A stretch of 64,000 nucleotides of DNA from Alnus glutinosa (GCF_958979055.1 NC_084888.1:5164001-5228000); one strand, 5' to 3'. Positions 24,435-37,657 are shown, numbered from the stretch's first letter. Numbers and translations are program-made. The notes: generated by a model not told the origin, from the sequence alone.

Positions 24435-24799
24435 TGCGGTGCGGGGACCCGCGTTTTTTAAAAGTCTAAACCCGCAACCCGCCCCGCCTCGCATAAATTT
24501 CTCAAATTAGGATCCTAACCTGCAAAAAATCTCGAAAATCCAGTCCTCTGCGGGGCGGGGTGGGGCGGGTGCTGCGGGTTTTGCACACCCCTACGCCCAA
24601 CCCATAATACTCGACCTGCTTAGCCCAACCTACAATATCTACCATGTTCAACCCGCCTCGCAAAACCTAAGACCCAGCAGATAATGTTCACTGTAGTCAA
24701 GCCACGGGTAGGATTTCTAAAACGCACAGGGTTGCGGTGTGCGGGTTCGGGTGTTGAAATGGCCAATACCCGACCTAGACTGACCCGTGCCCACCCCTA
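23035..24799. mobile_element. Outer hAT-like element, interrupted by a second hAT
   Basis: The right end is GCCCACCCCTAAG near 24799, the complement of a TTAGGGGTGGGC end. GC-rich subterminal repeats (GGGTGGGT...ACCCACTCCACCCC) lie near the left side (23065-23130). Between them is an exon-like frame from about 23599 encoding MSFGLDEHTTSNSNQLEGKG, possibly the N-terminal exon of a hAT transposase (inference). The left terminus and target duplication are not resolved. The 906-bp element at 23688-24593 cuts into it. Confidence 0.45.
23688..24593. mobile_element. Non-autonomous hAT element, 906 bp, perfect 8-bp TSD
   Basis: Ends are TAGGGGTGGGCA (left) and, on the opposite strand, TAGGGGTGTGCA (right), with GC-rich GGGGCGGG subterminal repeats. 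CGCCCAAC is duplicated at 23680-23687 and 24594-24601. TAGGG ends with 8-bp duplications define hAT elements. There is no transposase. The middle is AT-rich and contains a run of about 45 T (24389-24433). Confidence 0.9.
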
Positions 24800-25139
24800 A
24801 GTATATGAAAGATGTAGGAGAATTATTTATCATTGATAAAAGGTAAAAAGCATGAGTATGAAGTTGTCATTTTTAAAATTAAAACTTAATGAGCTTTTTG
24901 ATAAAGTAATAAACTACAAGATCAAAATTGTAATTAAACCTTTTTTTTAAAAAAAATTAGTGGCTTGTTTTAAAAAGCATATAAATAATAAGGGTCATAT
25001 TTGAAAATTTATCAAAATAACTTGTTGCTTCAGAAGTGTTTTTTATCATCCAACAATTTCACGTTTCATTTCTTATCTGATTATTTTGTTATTGTTAACT
25101 CATTGCCTCTCTCCCGGGAGAGATAAAACGCCCTGTCGC

Positions 25140-25145
25140 CACGTG
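25140..25145 (+). promoter_or_regulatory. G-box CACGTG upstream of the complex I subunit gene
   Basis: CACGTG within GCCACGTGGAG lies about 300 bp before the start codon and about 120 bp before a 5'-UTR intron. The G-box is a known bZIP/bHLH binding site. Use here is inferred. Confidence 0.35.
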
Positions 25146-25264
25146 GAGAGATTAAAAGACGAAAGAGTCCTCCATTGCGCACCGTTTCGGCAACAACTAC
25201 TGCTGTACACTGAATACATCAAAAGCTCATCTTCCTCTCCGACTCCGATCCTACCATTTCTGAG

Positions 25265-25399
25265 GTAACACAACGAATCCCAACTCTCATATTCCCACTC
25301 TACCAAACAGCATTACATATCCATGTCTACAATACGCATAACTGTGCACGCGTATCGATGGCTACGATCTGCTAATTAGGGTTTTGGTTTTGGTTGCAG
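25265..25399 (+). other. Likely 5'-UTR intron of the complex I subunit gene
   Basis: TCTGAG|GTAACA at 25264/25265 and TTGGTTGCAG|GTGAAG at 25399/25400 are good donor and acceptor sites. They bracket DNA upstream of the start codon at 25441. Leader introns are common in plant genes of this kind. Confidence 0.5.
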
Positions 25400-25440
25400 G
25401 TGAAGACCAGAGAAAGTGAGAGAAAAGGCAATAGCAATCC

Positions 25441-28400
25441 ATGGGGGGTGGAGCAGATCACGGACATGGGGAGGCGGCCCACGGGGACTTTCGGGCCAAG
25501 GTGTGGAGCATGACGGGCGGCCCAAACTGCAGGCCCAAGCACTGGCGCCGCAACACCGCCATCGCCATGGTCGGCGTCTTCCTCATCTGCATCCCCATCG
25601 CGATGAAGTCCGCCGAGCTCGAGGTTCGCTCCTCTCCGATCTCCTCTTTTTCTTTGTTTCATGTATTTATGTGTTTGATTTCTGTTTGGTTGCTGAGAAA
25701 TTGTGGGGGAAGTGAAGGGAACTGAGCTTGTAGTTTTAGTTTCTGTTTGGCTGCTGAGAAATGTAGGAGATTCAGGAAAATTGGAATTATGGATCCTTGG
25801 TTAGTCACCATTTCGGAGCTGATTTTCAATGTCTTGCGCGTGAAATGCTGGTCAAACAGCTGAAATTTGTCATACAAACGAATGGATTTGGGAAGGCAAT
25901 TACAAAGCTGTTTCTAAGAACTGTGGATTTAGATAACAACTATGTTGTGGGTTTAGAAAGTTTCTTGAGTAGTTGCCTTTTGTATACATCCTGTATGCTT
26001 AAGGTGTCTCCATTTTAGTAACGGCAAAATTTTATAATTATTGCTTTTGGAGGCTTAGATGGACAATTCTTCACCAGGTGACATGGAAGCCACGAGTTTC
26101 ACCCCAAGGAAATGGCTGCAGAATTCGTTATGTGTATGCTCATAGATTTGCATTTGGAACTTATATAGGTTTGTTTGTTTGTTTTTTTTTTTGGCTATAA
26201 ATTGGTGTCGCAATGTCATACTTCTTGAACTTAATTGTCAAAAGTTTTGGTATGTTGAGTGCTTTTAATTAACCATGTTAGTTGGACTGATTTTTTTGGG
26301 GTGCTTGGATATTTGTATCAAGCCTTACCTTAATTCTATTAGTTTTCTCTAGATTGTAAGCTTGAAACACAGCACCTTATTGATCATATCAACTAGGCTA
26401 ATTCCATATACTCAAAGGGCAATTGTTGATCCGCCTAAACTGCAAGCTTCCTCCTTGCTGTGGTGGTCAGTTATGCTATTCTAAACTGCCACTTCATAGA
26501 AAATGTACCTTTTAGCTGATGCTACGGATGCATAGGGCTATGCATCCCTTCTCTACGACAGATTAGTAGGCATGTCTCACAGACACACCCACCCACCCAC
26601 ACACAGTTACACACACTTGCGTGCTCTCGCGCACACACACATCAACTGTTTGTCGGTCATATCCGCTTGTTGGTAATTTGGACGTTTCTCTTCAAAAAAT
26701 TTGGTCCATTCGTAGTCCCGGTTTTTTTTTGGTTACCAATTGCTATTAGTCGGCCTCATCCATATTTTGGCATTCTTGTGAGGATTCAAGGAAAACACTG
26801 GCTACATCTGCGCTATCACTCCAAAATGACTAATCAATTTGGAGCTCGTTAAGCCAAGTCTCATATAGTAAAGAACCAATGTAGGACTTAACATTCATGA
26901 TTGCCTTTATAAACCACTCACTCTATGTGAACTACTCATCTTCCCAATATGGGACTAAAGTATTACAATCTCACTCTCTTAAATCCTTGACGTCCTTATC
27001 AGGGCCACGTCATGCATTGCTCCAGTACCACATGGTGTTGCTAGGTTGCTCTGATACCATTTGTAATGATCCAGGGAAAGCGCTAGACACATCTGTGCTA
27101 TCACTCCAAAAGACTAGTCAACTTGGAGCCCCCTAGAATCACATATAAAGCCCAATCTCACCTAGTAAAAAACCAATGTAGGATTTAACACTCATGAGTG
27201 TTGTTATAAACCACCCACTTTATGTGAGCTACACATCTACTCAATATGGAACTGGTGTGTTACAATTCTAGTGCTCCATCAATTTAGTTTTAGATTTGTG
27301 TAAACTAATTTGTATGATGTCTCATATCAATTGTGAATGCCGTTTCAAAATTTCTAATCTTGAGAATAAGATGTGGTTCCATCTTATATGGATTAGGTAT
27401 TTTGTGCCTGAGCTGGGTTGTGCTTATGGTAGATGGTGGCATGGATTTTTTACAAAGGCATAATTTGCCTTCAACTAAGGTGTAACCGTCTTGCTCATGG
27501 GAGCTGAGAGACTGGAAATGCTTGAGTAAATTCTAATTAATTGACTCCCAAATTTGTCATTTGATTAAAGCTGGTCAGTCAGATTGAGATCAAGAAAAAA
27601 AAATGAAGTTGGTCGGTGGTATATTCTTACTTGATGTTAGGTTAGGTTTGTTGTTAGTTACCATCACCTTGTAAATGCAAAATGTTCACGTGCACTGCAT
27701 TAAAAGTGCCGCAACGTGAGAAAATGACTAAATATTCCACCATCCATGTTCTTTTTATTCAACTCAACTCAACTAAGCCTTAATTGCTACCTTCAATTGC
27801 TTTGAGGGGGGGCGCTGTTTGAAGAAAATAATTGAGATTAGAACTCTTAGTCGCTATCAGGGGTGAAGGGAGAGGGACCTAAGGGGCCATGGAGCCCCCA
27901 AGAACCTGGACCTGGATTATGCTGCATTCCAGCATTTTTCTTATTCACTAACGATGAAACTTCAATGTAATACAATGTTTGCAAGAAGGCTTTAAATAGT
28001 AGTTGAATGCGTACACGAGTTATTTGAACAGAACTACATTCTTGTGAGTGATGATTAAGATGTGCATTGTACCATTCTTCAATATTGTGCGTTCAAAGTC
28101 CATTGACGTCTCTATTGTGAAAATCAAATTCCTGATAATTTAAGGCATGACAGTCCATTAATACCTTTGGCTTAGGCATAGCGGGAGGAATCAATAATCA
28201 AATTGCAGATCAACCTCATGTCCAACCCATCAACTGGTGAACTTTCAATCATAAACCCCGAACCTGCCCTGCCTTCAAGATTCAATTTCAGAACCAGAGG
28301 CCTATTGATAGCTTTATCACCAACCCATGACCCAGCTCTAATGCTGTTGCTGACATTCCAATCATCAAAATTGTAAGGGAGCATTGCTCCCAATCGGGCT

Positions 28401-29327
28401 ACTTTAATTCTGCCCCTTTTATAATCTAGACACGCAAGATAAGAATTCATGACATTATATCTAGTGAGCCTATCCCCTATTTGTCTTAGAAACCTTCGTG
28501 TTACATTACGCTTGGTTGTTCTTTTCTTCCCTCCTTTGTAGTTTGAACAAAAATCTTGACTCGATATATTTTGTATATGCTAATTGATTTTAGTTTTAAT
28601 TTTTGGACATGGAAAGTGTTACAAGAAAATATGCTTATGTAAGGACTTGAAAGTTTAGTCGTAAGTCAATCATACATAAGACATTTTTTTTAGATTTTAT
28701 TTTAGAGGTATACATCCATCCTCTTTGTCAATAAAAAAAATCCTAACTTTGACCCTAGTGGTCTTTCAGGCACATAAAACATTTATTGCCTTTTAGGTAA
28801 TTGGGTTTCAGATTACTTTTATTTGGTGGTTGGTGGTGTGCATACACTTTTTATGTCGTTCTATGTTTCTTGTATTTAGATATTTTTGGCATTTGTGACG
28901 TGGAAGCATCGTCTTTGCATCTAATTGAAAGGGGGTCTACGATAATGGTTAATTGCTGGTTACCCTGTACATTCTTTTCATATATCATTAGAATTTTCAT
29001 TTTTTTTACTTATTTAAATTGGTTTCTGCACTTAGAACTCCTATATAACGTGTTTTCTGATGGCAGTTAGATGTATTTTTCCTTGAATACTTGGAAACAG
29101 CACTATATTATTTGATAACTAATTTTCGTATAAATTGATAGAGAACTAGCTCAACCATTTGAAATGTCTTCTTTTCCCCACTTTACATGTTTCCTTTTAT
29201 CCTCTTATGATGACCATGATGAGTATAGCTAAGAGGACTTCATTTTCTGCAGCAACGACCACATAATCCTGTTCGCCCAATTCCTTCACAGCTCTGGTGC
29301 AAGAACTTTGGAAATAAAGACTACTAA
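25441..29327 (+). CDS. Mitochondrial complex I ESSS-type subunit
   Basis: Small single-pass accessory subunit of NADH:ubiquinone oxidoreductase in the inner mitochondrial membrane, recognised by likeness to the plant 'ESSS subunit' proteins. Two exons, 25441-25623 and 29253-29327, give 85 aa. The first encodes MGGG, a His-rich start, the conserved VWSMTGGPNCRPKHWRRNTA segment (residues 21-40), and one membrane helix at about 38-55 (IAMVGVFLICIPIAMKS). The second encodes QRPHNPVRPIPSQLWCKNFG, then NKDY and stop. The start codon fits the family N terminus. The single coding intron is 3.6 kb, unusually long for so short a protein, and holds a TRIM retrotransposon. The C terminus is slightly shorter than I recall for Arabidopsis. 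Family assignment is firm; the exact subunit name is less so. Confidence 0.88.
26777..27264 (-). mobile_element. TRIM retrotransposon, 488 bp, complete with TSD
   Basis: Two direct repeats of 191 bp (26777-26967) and 203 bp (27062-27264), both TG...CA bounded, enclose about 94 bp. The inner edge of the right repeat is GCTCTGATACCA (27048-27059), the complement of the initiator tRNA-Met primer site TGGTATCAGAGC. The inner edge of the left repeat is pyrimidine-rich (CTCACTCTCTT), a polypurine tract on the - strand. ATTCT flanks both sides (26772-26776 and 27265-27269). The element has no coding capacity. It lies in the complex I subunit intron, antisense to the gene. Confidence 0.93.
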
Positions 29328-31424
29328 ATCCGTCCTGGACCATCATGTGAAGAAGTATTAATGGAGGTTGGGTATCGAATTTCTTGCTGTTTGCTAGCAT
29401 TCCTTGTAGCTGTTGATTGCAGAGAATATGGGCAGTCTTCTAAGACTTGCTTTGGTAATGCTTTATAAGATAAGGATCTAGGACACAGTGTGGGTTACCA
29501 TCTTATTATTTTATTTATGACAAAAATAAGATAGCTGTTTTGCTTGCTTTCATTAAGAAATATAAGATGGCCTTGCAAGTTCTGATGTTGAAAATGTTTT
29601 GATTCTTGTTTCAATCTTATTGATGTTTTGGCTCAAATTTTTTGAAGTCGAAAGGATGAGAGGATAGCGGTAGCTGGAAACAATAATAATTTGATGAGGA
29701 CTGATTTGGTTAAAACTTGTTTGCCTTTCCATTGCCCATAGAAAGTGAAAAGGTTAAATCCAAGGTATGTATCGCAGTTGTATTTTTTGATGGCCTCACT
29801 ATTTTATCAATCACCTTAGTTCCCTGCCCCACTCCCAATTAAAAGTAGGGGGAAAGAGAAAAAGAGCACTCAGACTATGTATTTTAGAGTAGTATGTAAA
29901 ATGGCTAACGAAAAGCCTAAAAAACGTTTCCATCCGATTCTCTAGACTAGATGCATTTTGCATTTGAGCTATAGTGCTTCTCAAATGTGGAGAAGCAATA
30001 TGTATCAATGCATAATTATTTTATGCTTTCCTCTTTCGCATTCTCTCTTTCTTTATTATTTCTTTCTCCCTCTCTCTCCCATTTTCTTTATGCTATATCA
30101 TGAATAAAAAAAATAATAAGAAAAGAATATTTAAATGGTATAGAGAAATAATAGATAGTCGGATGAAGAATTCATTTGAAAAGCCATAAGTAGTGTTGGT
30201 TAGGTATTTTAAATAGAAATTTAGAGAATCCATTGTGGATGCTTGGATCAAAATAAAGAAAAAAGGAGAGAGTATAACCACCTTGGTTTGCGGCAGCAGC
30301 AAAATTAGCTCAAAGATTTTGTTCCTGAGAGTAGCTGGGGTAAGACTGCCTCCATTCCCATTGCACCCTAATGGAATCATATTCCACGTTTCCACTTGAT
30401 TGAGTTTAGCATTTTGCAATGGACCTCCGCAGCCGCAGGCCAATTTTTACATGGCTCTCAAGCTCCCCCAGTTGCCCTGTGGCTTTTATTCTCCCTGTTT
30501 GTTATTTTTGTATTGTGATTTTGATTCGTATTTCTTGGCTGGACACAGGCATCTGGGGCAGTGATTGCCAAGTTCCATGCTCCTACCCTTGTAGGCGTGA
30601 CATTTTAAAATATCTAGAAGATTACTTTATTCTATTAGTCTATGCTCTTGACTTAATTCGGAATAATATCAAATCAAATAATTCAATATCTTAGTTAAAA
30701 GAATGGTAGGAAATGGGAAAAAAGAATGGTTTGACCTCATAGGAAACCAACGGTCGGTCTAAAACATCCTCCACATAAAAGTTCCTTGTCGTCTTAATCC
30801 TGACTGTATAATCTAATCATTGATTATAAAATGAATAATTGAAGTTCACACGGTATACCTTTTGACAGTGGGGTTCACAAATCAACACGGTTATGACGAG
30901 ATCATTCTCTTTTTGTTTGTAACTTTTGATCTCTAACTCTGGTTATGTCATCTTGTCTGCCGCATACGTTAATTTCGTATATTTTGAGCCAAAAAACACC
31001 TAACATGAGCCATCAATCGTTAGGCTAACTTCAGAGAAATTTTTTCCGTTTTAATAGAGAGATATATATATATATATATATATTTTTGACAATGTTCAGT
31101 GTGTTTTGCAATTGAAATATTAATTAAATGAAATTTACTATTTTTTTTTTATCCTTTGTCTCCATTATTTACTTTCTATTTCATTTAAATAGTTCATGTA
31201 TTGATCATCACTTATTAAAAGGGAATAGCTTAAACTTTTGAAATAAATTGTGATTTAACAACTCTCTATATGAGTGTTGGTGGAATCGTTTAAAGATGGA
31301 AAGTTGAGCACATTGAAATGATGAACTTTTGCAACTTTTTCTTGTAAGAAATTCATACAAACCATCATTGATGGGTGACGGGTGATCTCCCCCCTTTGTA
31401 TCATTTGCCTTGCATTTGAGAAAT
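29328..31424. other. Intergenic DNA between the complex I subunit and NAD-ME2
   Basis: The first part is likely 3' UTR. A 116-aa - strand frame (30093-30443) begins MACGCGGPLQNAKLNQVETW but has no recognised family, and the rest of that frame is low-complexity. A (TA) run lies at about 31064-31082. No gene is supported. Confidence 0.4.
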
Positions 31425-31621
31425 GAGTAATATTAAAAACTACACTTTTATCTCATAACCATCTCGTAATGCTAATGTGTCTGTTCTAATTAATCTTTGG
31501 ATTTTTAATTTTTTAATGTTTATTTTTTAACAATGATTGACCAAACGGTTGGTTGAGACTAACACGCTAACATTGTGAGATAGTTGTAAGATAAAAATAT
31601 AGTTTCTGACTAGCATTACTC
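31425..31621. mobile_element. Mutator-type MITE, 197 bp, 'AACTATATTTTTA' family
   Basis: The left end is GAGTAATATTAAAAACTACA and the right end, on the other strand, is GAGTAATGCTAGTCAGAAAC, followed by a shared TTTTATCT-ACAA-ATCTC block. Flanks TTGAGAAAT (31416-31424) and TTGAGAAAA (31622-31630) match at 8 of 9 positions. A more decayed relative follows at about 31655-31830. Confidence 0.75.
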
Positions 31622-32021
31622 TTGAGAAAATGCATTTAATTATTCAAAGAGTAACACTAAAAACTATGGTTTTTATTTCACAATGTTATCATGACGATTT
31701 TAACCCACCCTTAAATTGGTTATCGTTAAAAAATAAAAAATAAAAATTCAAAGATTCAATAGTATAAAATAATTATCAAATCATGAGATAAAAATGGTGC
31801 TAAAAATTGGTGTCCCATGAGAAGACAATGTTGTTCTTTTACTACAATTTCTCTTCCTATCTCCACAAGCAATCAAATGCTAAGACCAATAAATATAGTT
31901 TTTACACTAATCAAGATTGTCTCCAGTTGAATTAATAAAACTAATTTTAATTTTGGTCGGAAGTTAATCAATTGCTGCTTGGGGCTTGGGCCTTGTTCTA
32001 GCAAAAGGCCGAGAAGATATC

Positions 32022-32124
32022 CACGTGCCAAAATGTATTAGGTAGGGCAAACATCACCCTTTCTCAATGGTCCCCTAACTACACGAACCTGGACACCCCT
32101 CTAATAGGACCCACACTCCACGTG
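32022..32124 (+). promoter_or_regulatory. Two G-box motifs upstream of NAD-ME2
   Basis: CACGTG occurs at 32022-32027 and 32119-32124, both inside TCCACGTGCCAA. They lie roughly 500-600 bp before the start codon. A TGGGCC motif (TTGGGCCTT) lies near 31988. Duplicated identical contexts favour function, but binding is inferred. Confidence 0.4.
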
Positions 32125-32628
32125 CCAACTCACAACTCGTAATTTTCACTATCCAAAAGGAGAAAAAAAAGAAATAAAAAAATATATACCCCTATCTGCC
32201 CGTTCCTTCTCCGGGCAGTCCTACGCCCCCCCATCCACCATCCACCATCGAACTTTCGTACATTCCATCGCCGCCCGAAAATCTCGGGCAGCTATAATGC
32301 ACTCCCTAGTCCCTACTTACCATATTCAACAGCTTCAGCTGCCGGTTTCTTCGTAGACATAGGGCGTAGACGCAAAAACTCGTAAAGAAGAGTTTTTTTT
32401 TTTTTTTTATTATTTTTGTAAGGAAAAGGTAAAAGAAGAAAAAGATCGTGGCCTTATAAATACAGCAAGCTCTCAGTCTGTCATTACTAGGACCTAGAGT
32501 AAATTTTCCCGAGAAAATTTGCCTAGAAAGACCGGGAAACCAGGAGCGTAGGTAGGCTAAAGCCCGTGCTCCTGACTTTCTTTGAATTTTTAAGAGGCAG
32601 ATTTTGGTTGATTTTGCTAAGGCGTAGA

Positions 32629-35600
32629 ATGTGGAAGCTTGCGCGATTCGCCGCGGCAAATCTGAGCCGATCGAGGCGGTTATCGACGGCGATTCCTGGT
32701 CCGTGTATTGTTCACAAGCGTGGTGCTGATATTCTCCACGATCCCTGGTTTAACAAGGTCAAAGCTTTCTGCCTTTTTAATTATTTGTTAATCAACGTGT
32801 TTTTTTTTTCGCTTAGTGTTAGTGCTCGTAGGTTCGCGGTTTTTGTGATTAATTCTAGCGTGATTACGGGGAATTTGTTTACTTGAAGTTGTTGTGCTTT
32901 TGTAGTGTTTTTCTTGCCTTTGAAAGTGAAAGTCATGTCTTTTTAGCTTTTCGAAGCGAGAGAAGTCTTTCAAAGTGCTATTTAAGCCGTACTTTTGAAA
33001 AAAGTTGATTTACTCGGAATTGTGTGGATTTTCTTTTTGGTGTGTTTTTAGCAACTTGAGAAGTGTCGGTGATACTCACGTTGAAGGATAAATGTCAATA
33101 AGTTGCAGATTCGGTTTATTTTGGTTATATAGTTAAAAACTGAAGGGTCAGAATTCCCGTGAAGATCATAGAAGATGCAGAACTTGTAGTTGAATTGTTT
33201 TCTATTTAAGGACTTGTAGTAGAATTTTTTTTTTTTTTTTTCTTTGTATAGATTTTGAGCGCAGATTCTAGAAGATGTGAAAAGTTTTGTAGAATTTTCT
33301 TTATGGTATTAGAAGCGATAATAGCAGTTGATGTGAAAATTTGCTGATAAATTGCATAAAGTGGCATTAGTTAATACAGAGAAATAAAAAATTCAAGTTT
33401 AATAAAAAGTTTCCACGTCTTTAACCATCACTAGGATTGCTTTGGCTGGAGGAGTAAATTGAAAGGCTTCATAAGTTTGACTCTTGGGTTTGATGATTGA
33501 TGATAATTTTAATGTTTCAAGAGTCAGTTTTTGGATTGTTTTGGAAGAATGCATGAGAGCTGCTTGAGTGATAATGTTTATTGAGAAGGAAAAGGTGCTA
33601 TAGGTTTGTTTCCTTGGTGACTGTAATATACTCAGAAGTTTTAGTTCCGTGTTAGCAGATTTTTGCATAATTTTTTTCATTAGCTTGTGCAAATGGAGTA
33701 TACTCCCTTCCCCCCTTGGGGCCAATTACTTAACAAAAAAAAAAAAAACAAAAAAAAGAAAGAGGCGTAAACTATGCTAATATTTTTAAGTATATTGTTA
33801 GCACTGTTATTATTCATGCATCTTGAAATTAAACAATAAATGGTCATTGTATGTTAATAAAATGTATTTGAATCTGTTGTTGATGAGGAGTGAGCTTGAT
33901 GGAATTATGCAAACGTACTTAATGATTTTTCAAGAGCAGGATACTGGATTCCCGTTGACTGAAAGGGATCGTCTAGGGCTTCGTGGCCTTCTCCCACCTC
34001 GCGTGATATCATTTGAGCATCAATATGATCGTTTCAGTAAGTTTGAGTTCTATCTGTTCACTTAACTGTAACTGTAAACAATTCTATAAGTACTTGTTTT
34101 TGTCGGCCTTTCTGATAGATTTCTGTTCTTTAACCTGTTAGTGGAGTCATATCGGTCGTTAGAGAAAAATACGCAGGGCCAACCAGATAGTGTTGTTTCC
34201 TTAGCAAAATGGCGGATCTTAAATAGACTGCATGACAGGAATGAGACATTATATTACCGAGTAAGTATGTTTACAGGTTTCCAGTGTCTAGAAGTTAAAG
34301 CATTTATTAATTCTACTACAGTTTAATATGCTTAATTGCTTTTATCTTCAGGTCCTTATTGATAACATCAAAAATTTCGCTCCAGTAATATACACTCCTA
34401 CAGTTGGATTAGTGTGTCAGAATTATTCAGGGTTATTTAGACGCCCACGTGGAATGTATTTCAGTGCAAAGGATAAAGGAGAGATGATGTCCATGATCTA
34501 TAATTGGCCAGCTCAACAGGTATTATGTAAATCTTGCTAGATAACACAACCCAGTCACTCTCTCCCATATTGGAATTTATAATCATCGTTTTCGTACTGT
34601 ATTCTTAGTTTGAATCATCTTTTTGATGGTTAGTGGTAGAAACTGTAGAAACTTATAACCTAAATCTGTGCATTGATATTTCAATACTCAAATATTGTGT
34701 TTCTAAAAAACTAGTGGTAGTTTCTCTTGGTATAATGGCTAGGGTGCTATATCTAACCGGGTGGCTATCCTGATCAATGGTTATATGAATTCCATTTGAT
34801 CCTGGAAACAGCACATACATTTCTTACAAAATACCACATTCATTTTTGTGCTTATCCAGGAAAAAAAAAACGTCATTGTTGTTTCTCTTGCTAAAAACAT
34901 TTGTACTAGTGTTTTCTCTTTCTGGACTAAATACTTCAATTAAACTTAAACAGTGCTGATCTTTTTTTTTTTTGGTCATGACTTGGAAGCATCTTTATTG
35001 TCAAAGTATTTAGAATGATTGCATTCAACCTTTTGCAGCTTATAGTTAGATTTATTTTATTTTATCATTCAATAAGTAAAAATGATATTTAGAAGCATCA
35101 ATGGGGGTGCAACCTAAGTACATAAGGATTACACAAAGTTGCACCATGAAAGACCAGGAAAATGAAAATGGATGAAAATAGCCCTTCAAATTCAATAATG
35201 AAATTCAGAGCATCGATAAATTCAAAAAATGATCCCAAAGATCCAAAGAAGGATTAATTAAATTAATCAGTTAAGGGCTTGAGTAAAACCTTTTTTATCT
35301 CAGCTTATGGTTAGATTTCTCAATGTGCTTGTCATATTCATATTTCCTTCTATGTTGCAGGTGGACATGATAGTCCTGACAGATGGCAGTCGAATCCTTG
35401 GCTTAGGTGACCTTGGAGTTCAGGGGATCGGAATCCCTATTGGAAAGCTTGATATGTATGTTGCTGCTGCTGGTATCAACCCACAGAGAGTATGCTCTCT
35501 CTCTCTCTCTCTCTCTGCTTGTGCACATGTGCAAGTAGGCATGTCTATGCATGTTTGTGGGAATTCCCTTATAATCATGTGCACGTTTGTGTGCATACCT

Positions 35601-37609
35601 TTTATATTCATGCATGCACTCACATTAATCGCATGACTGGGACAAGGAGTATTATCATCCTGGATATGGAATAAGCTTGGCAATTTTGTAATTGATGCAT
35701 GAGGATGTTTATGCGTGCTTGCTTGTTAGTTATCTATAAGGATATATTTTTTGGAGCTATCTCTAAGCATATTCATGTTCAGTTTATCTATCATGTTTAT
35801 TATGAATGATCTGAAGTATAATCAGTTTTGGAGATCACCTTTTATTTCTCTAAGATCTTCTTCTGTTTTCATATTTTTTTATTCTTATTACATGTTTACT
35901 CCATGTAAATTTGGTAATTCTGCTATCACTTATATCATTCAACCTATGTTCATCTCTGACAGATACTCCCGGTTATGCTTGATGTCGGTACTAATAACCA
36001 AAAGCTACTTGAAGATCCTCTTTGTAAGTAACAACATATAGATGAGCTTTTTTTTTTTTTTTCTCCTTGCCTCATTAACTTTTATGACTGGACTACTGAG
36101 AATTAAGTTTTCAAAAAAGCAGTTGAATATGATTAGTTCTTAGATCATTTTGTGTTGTGCTATAGATCAATTTCATCTTGACATCTTTTCATCTTCTATG
36201 TAAAATGGTTGTGAACCAATTCATTCTAGTAAATATCATGTGGACATCATTTCACATGATTTTAGTTTGACAGATTTAGGAATTAGACAACCTAGGTTGG
36301 AAGGAGAAGAGTATCTTTCAATTGTTGATGAATTCATGGAAGCTGTTTTCACACGTTGGCCCAAGGCTATTGTGCAGGTTTCATTTCTTTTAGAAATATA
36401 ACTTTTAATAAATGTTTATTTTCTACCAGTTTTTGACTTGATGGTTGACCTAATTTGATCAGTTTGAAGATTTTCAAATGAAGTGGGCTTTTGAAACACT
36501 GCAGCGATATCGTAAAAGGTTTTGCATGTTCAATGATGACATACAGGTGAGTACTTGTTGTGGTGTCCTGTTATTTATATGGGCTTAAAGGAGCATGTAA
36601 TGTAATGCAGAGTGCATTGGGAATATTATGGGTGCCTCTTCTATTAAAACTTTTGTGCTGACTTTATGTCCTATAGGGGACTGCCGGTGTTGCACTTGCA
36701 GGACTGTTGGGAACGGTGAGAGCCCAAGGTCGACCATTGGCTGACTTTGTGAACCAAAAGATAGTTGTGGTGGGAGCTGGGAGGTAGTACTTGCAAAACT
36801 AACTTTTATCTTGCCTCATAATCCTTTTTTTTTTTTTGACAACTAGCCTCTTTTTCCCCCTCTCCTGGCTTTCAGTGCAGGGCTTGGTGTTCTGAACATG
36901 GCTATACAGGCTGTTTCAAGAATGTCAGGAAACGGTGAAACAAGGGCAAAAAAGCAGTTTTTCCTACTAGATAAAGATGTATAGTTCTACACTTCTCACA
37001 TGCTCCAGGCATCTTGCTTAAAACATTACATAGCCATAACTATGCTGTTTAAAATATGCTAGGTGGTGCATGTTCTAAATTATTTTAAATACATATTTGT
37101 GTAAAACTAATAGTAACCTTATAGTCTTGTTGATTATCAATTTTATTTATGGATTTTCTTTCTTCTTGAAGTAATCATAAATCATATGTTCCCCCACCCT
37201 GAAAAAACGGAAATAAAAACAAAGTCATGGCTATGAATGATGGTCATCAATTTCTTCACCTAAATATGTCATGAGATCGTCTATTGGAATTTCTTGTGTT
37301 TGAGAAAGAAAATGTCTGAATGCAGGGCCTCATCACAAAAGAGAGGAAGGGACTTGATCCGGCTGCAGCGCCATTTGCTAAAGACCCAAGAGAGATTGAA
37401 GGACTTAGGGAGGGAGCTAGTCTAGTTGAAGTGGTATATCTCACAGGCTAGGCTTCCATATGTAATAGTACTGATTATGTATGATATTTTGTTGAAAGAT
37501 CTTGATACAAGAGAGTTGAACCCCACTTCGCATAGTATATGCATGTTTTCTTCTAAAGTCATACATACTCTTTCAAAATTATAACAACGGTAATTTCTGA
37601 GAGCTTTAT

Positions 37610-37657
<48 letters not shown>

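Noticed and set aside
30093..30443. 116-aa - strand frame starting MACGCGG
   Set aside because: No family resemblance, and over half is low-complexity hydrophobic residues from AT-rich DNA.
35492..35674. Frames over the (CT)n tract in NAD-ME2 intron 5
   Set aside because: They are translations of a microsatellite within an intron.
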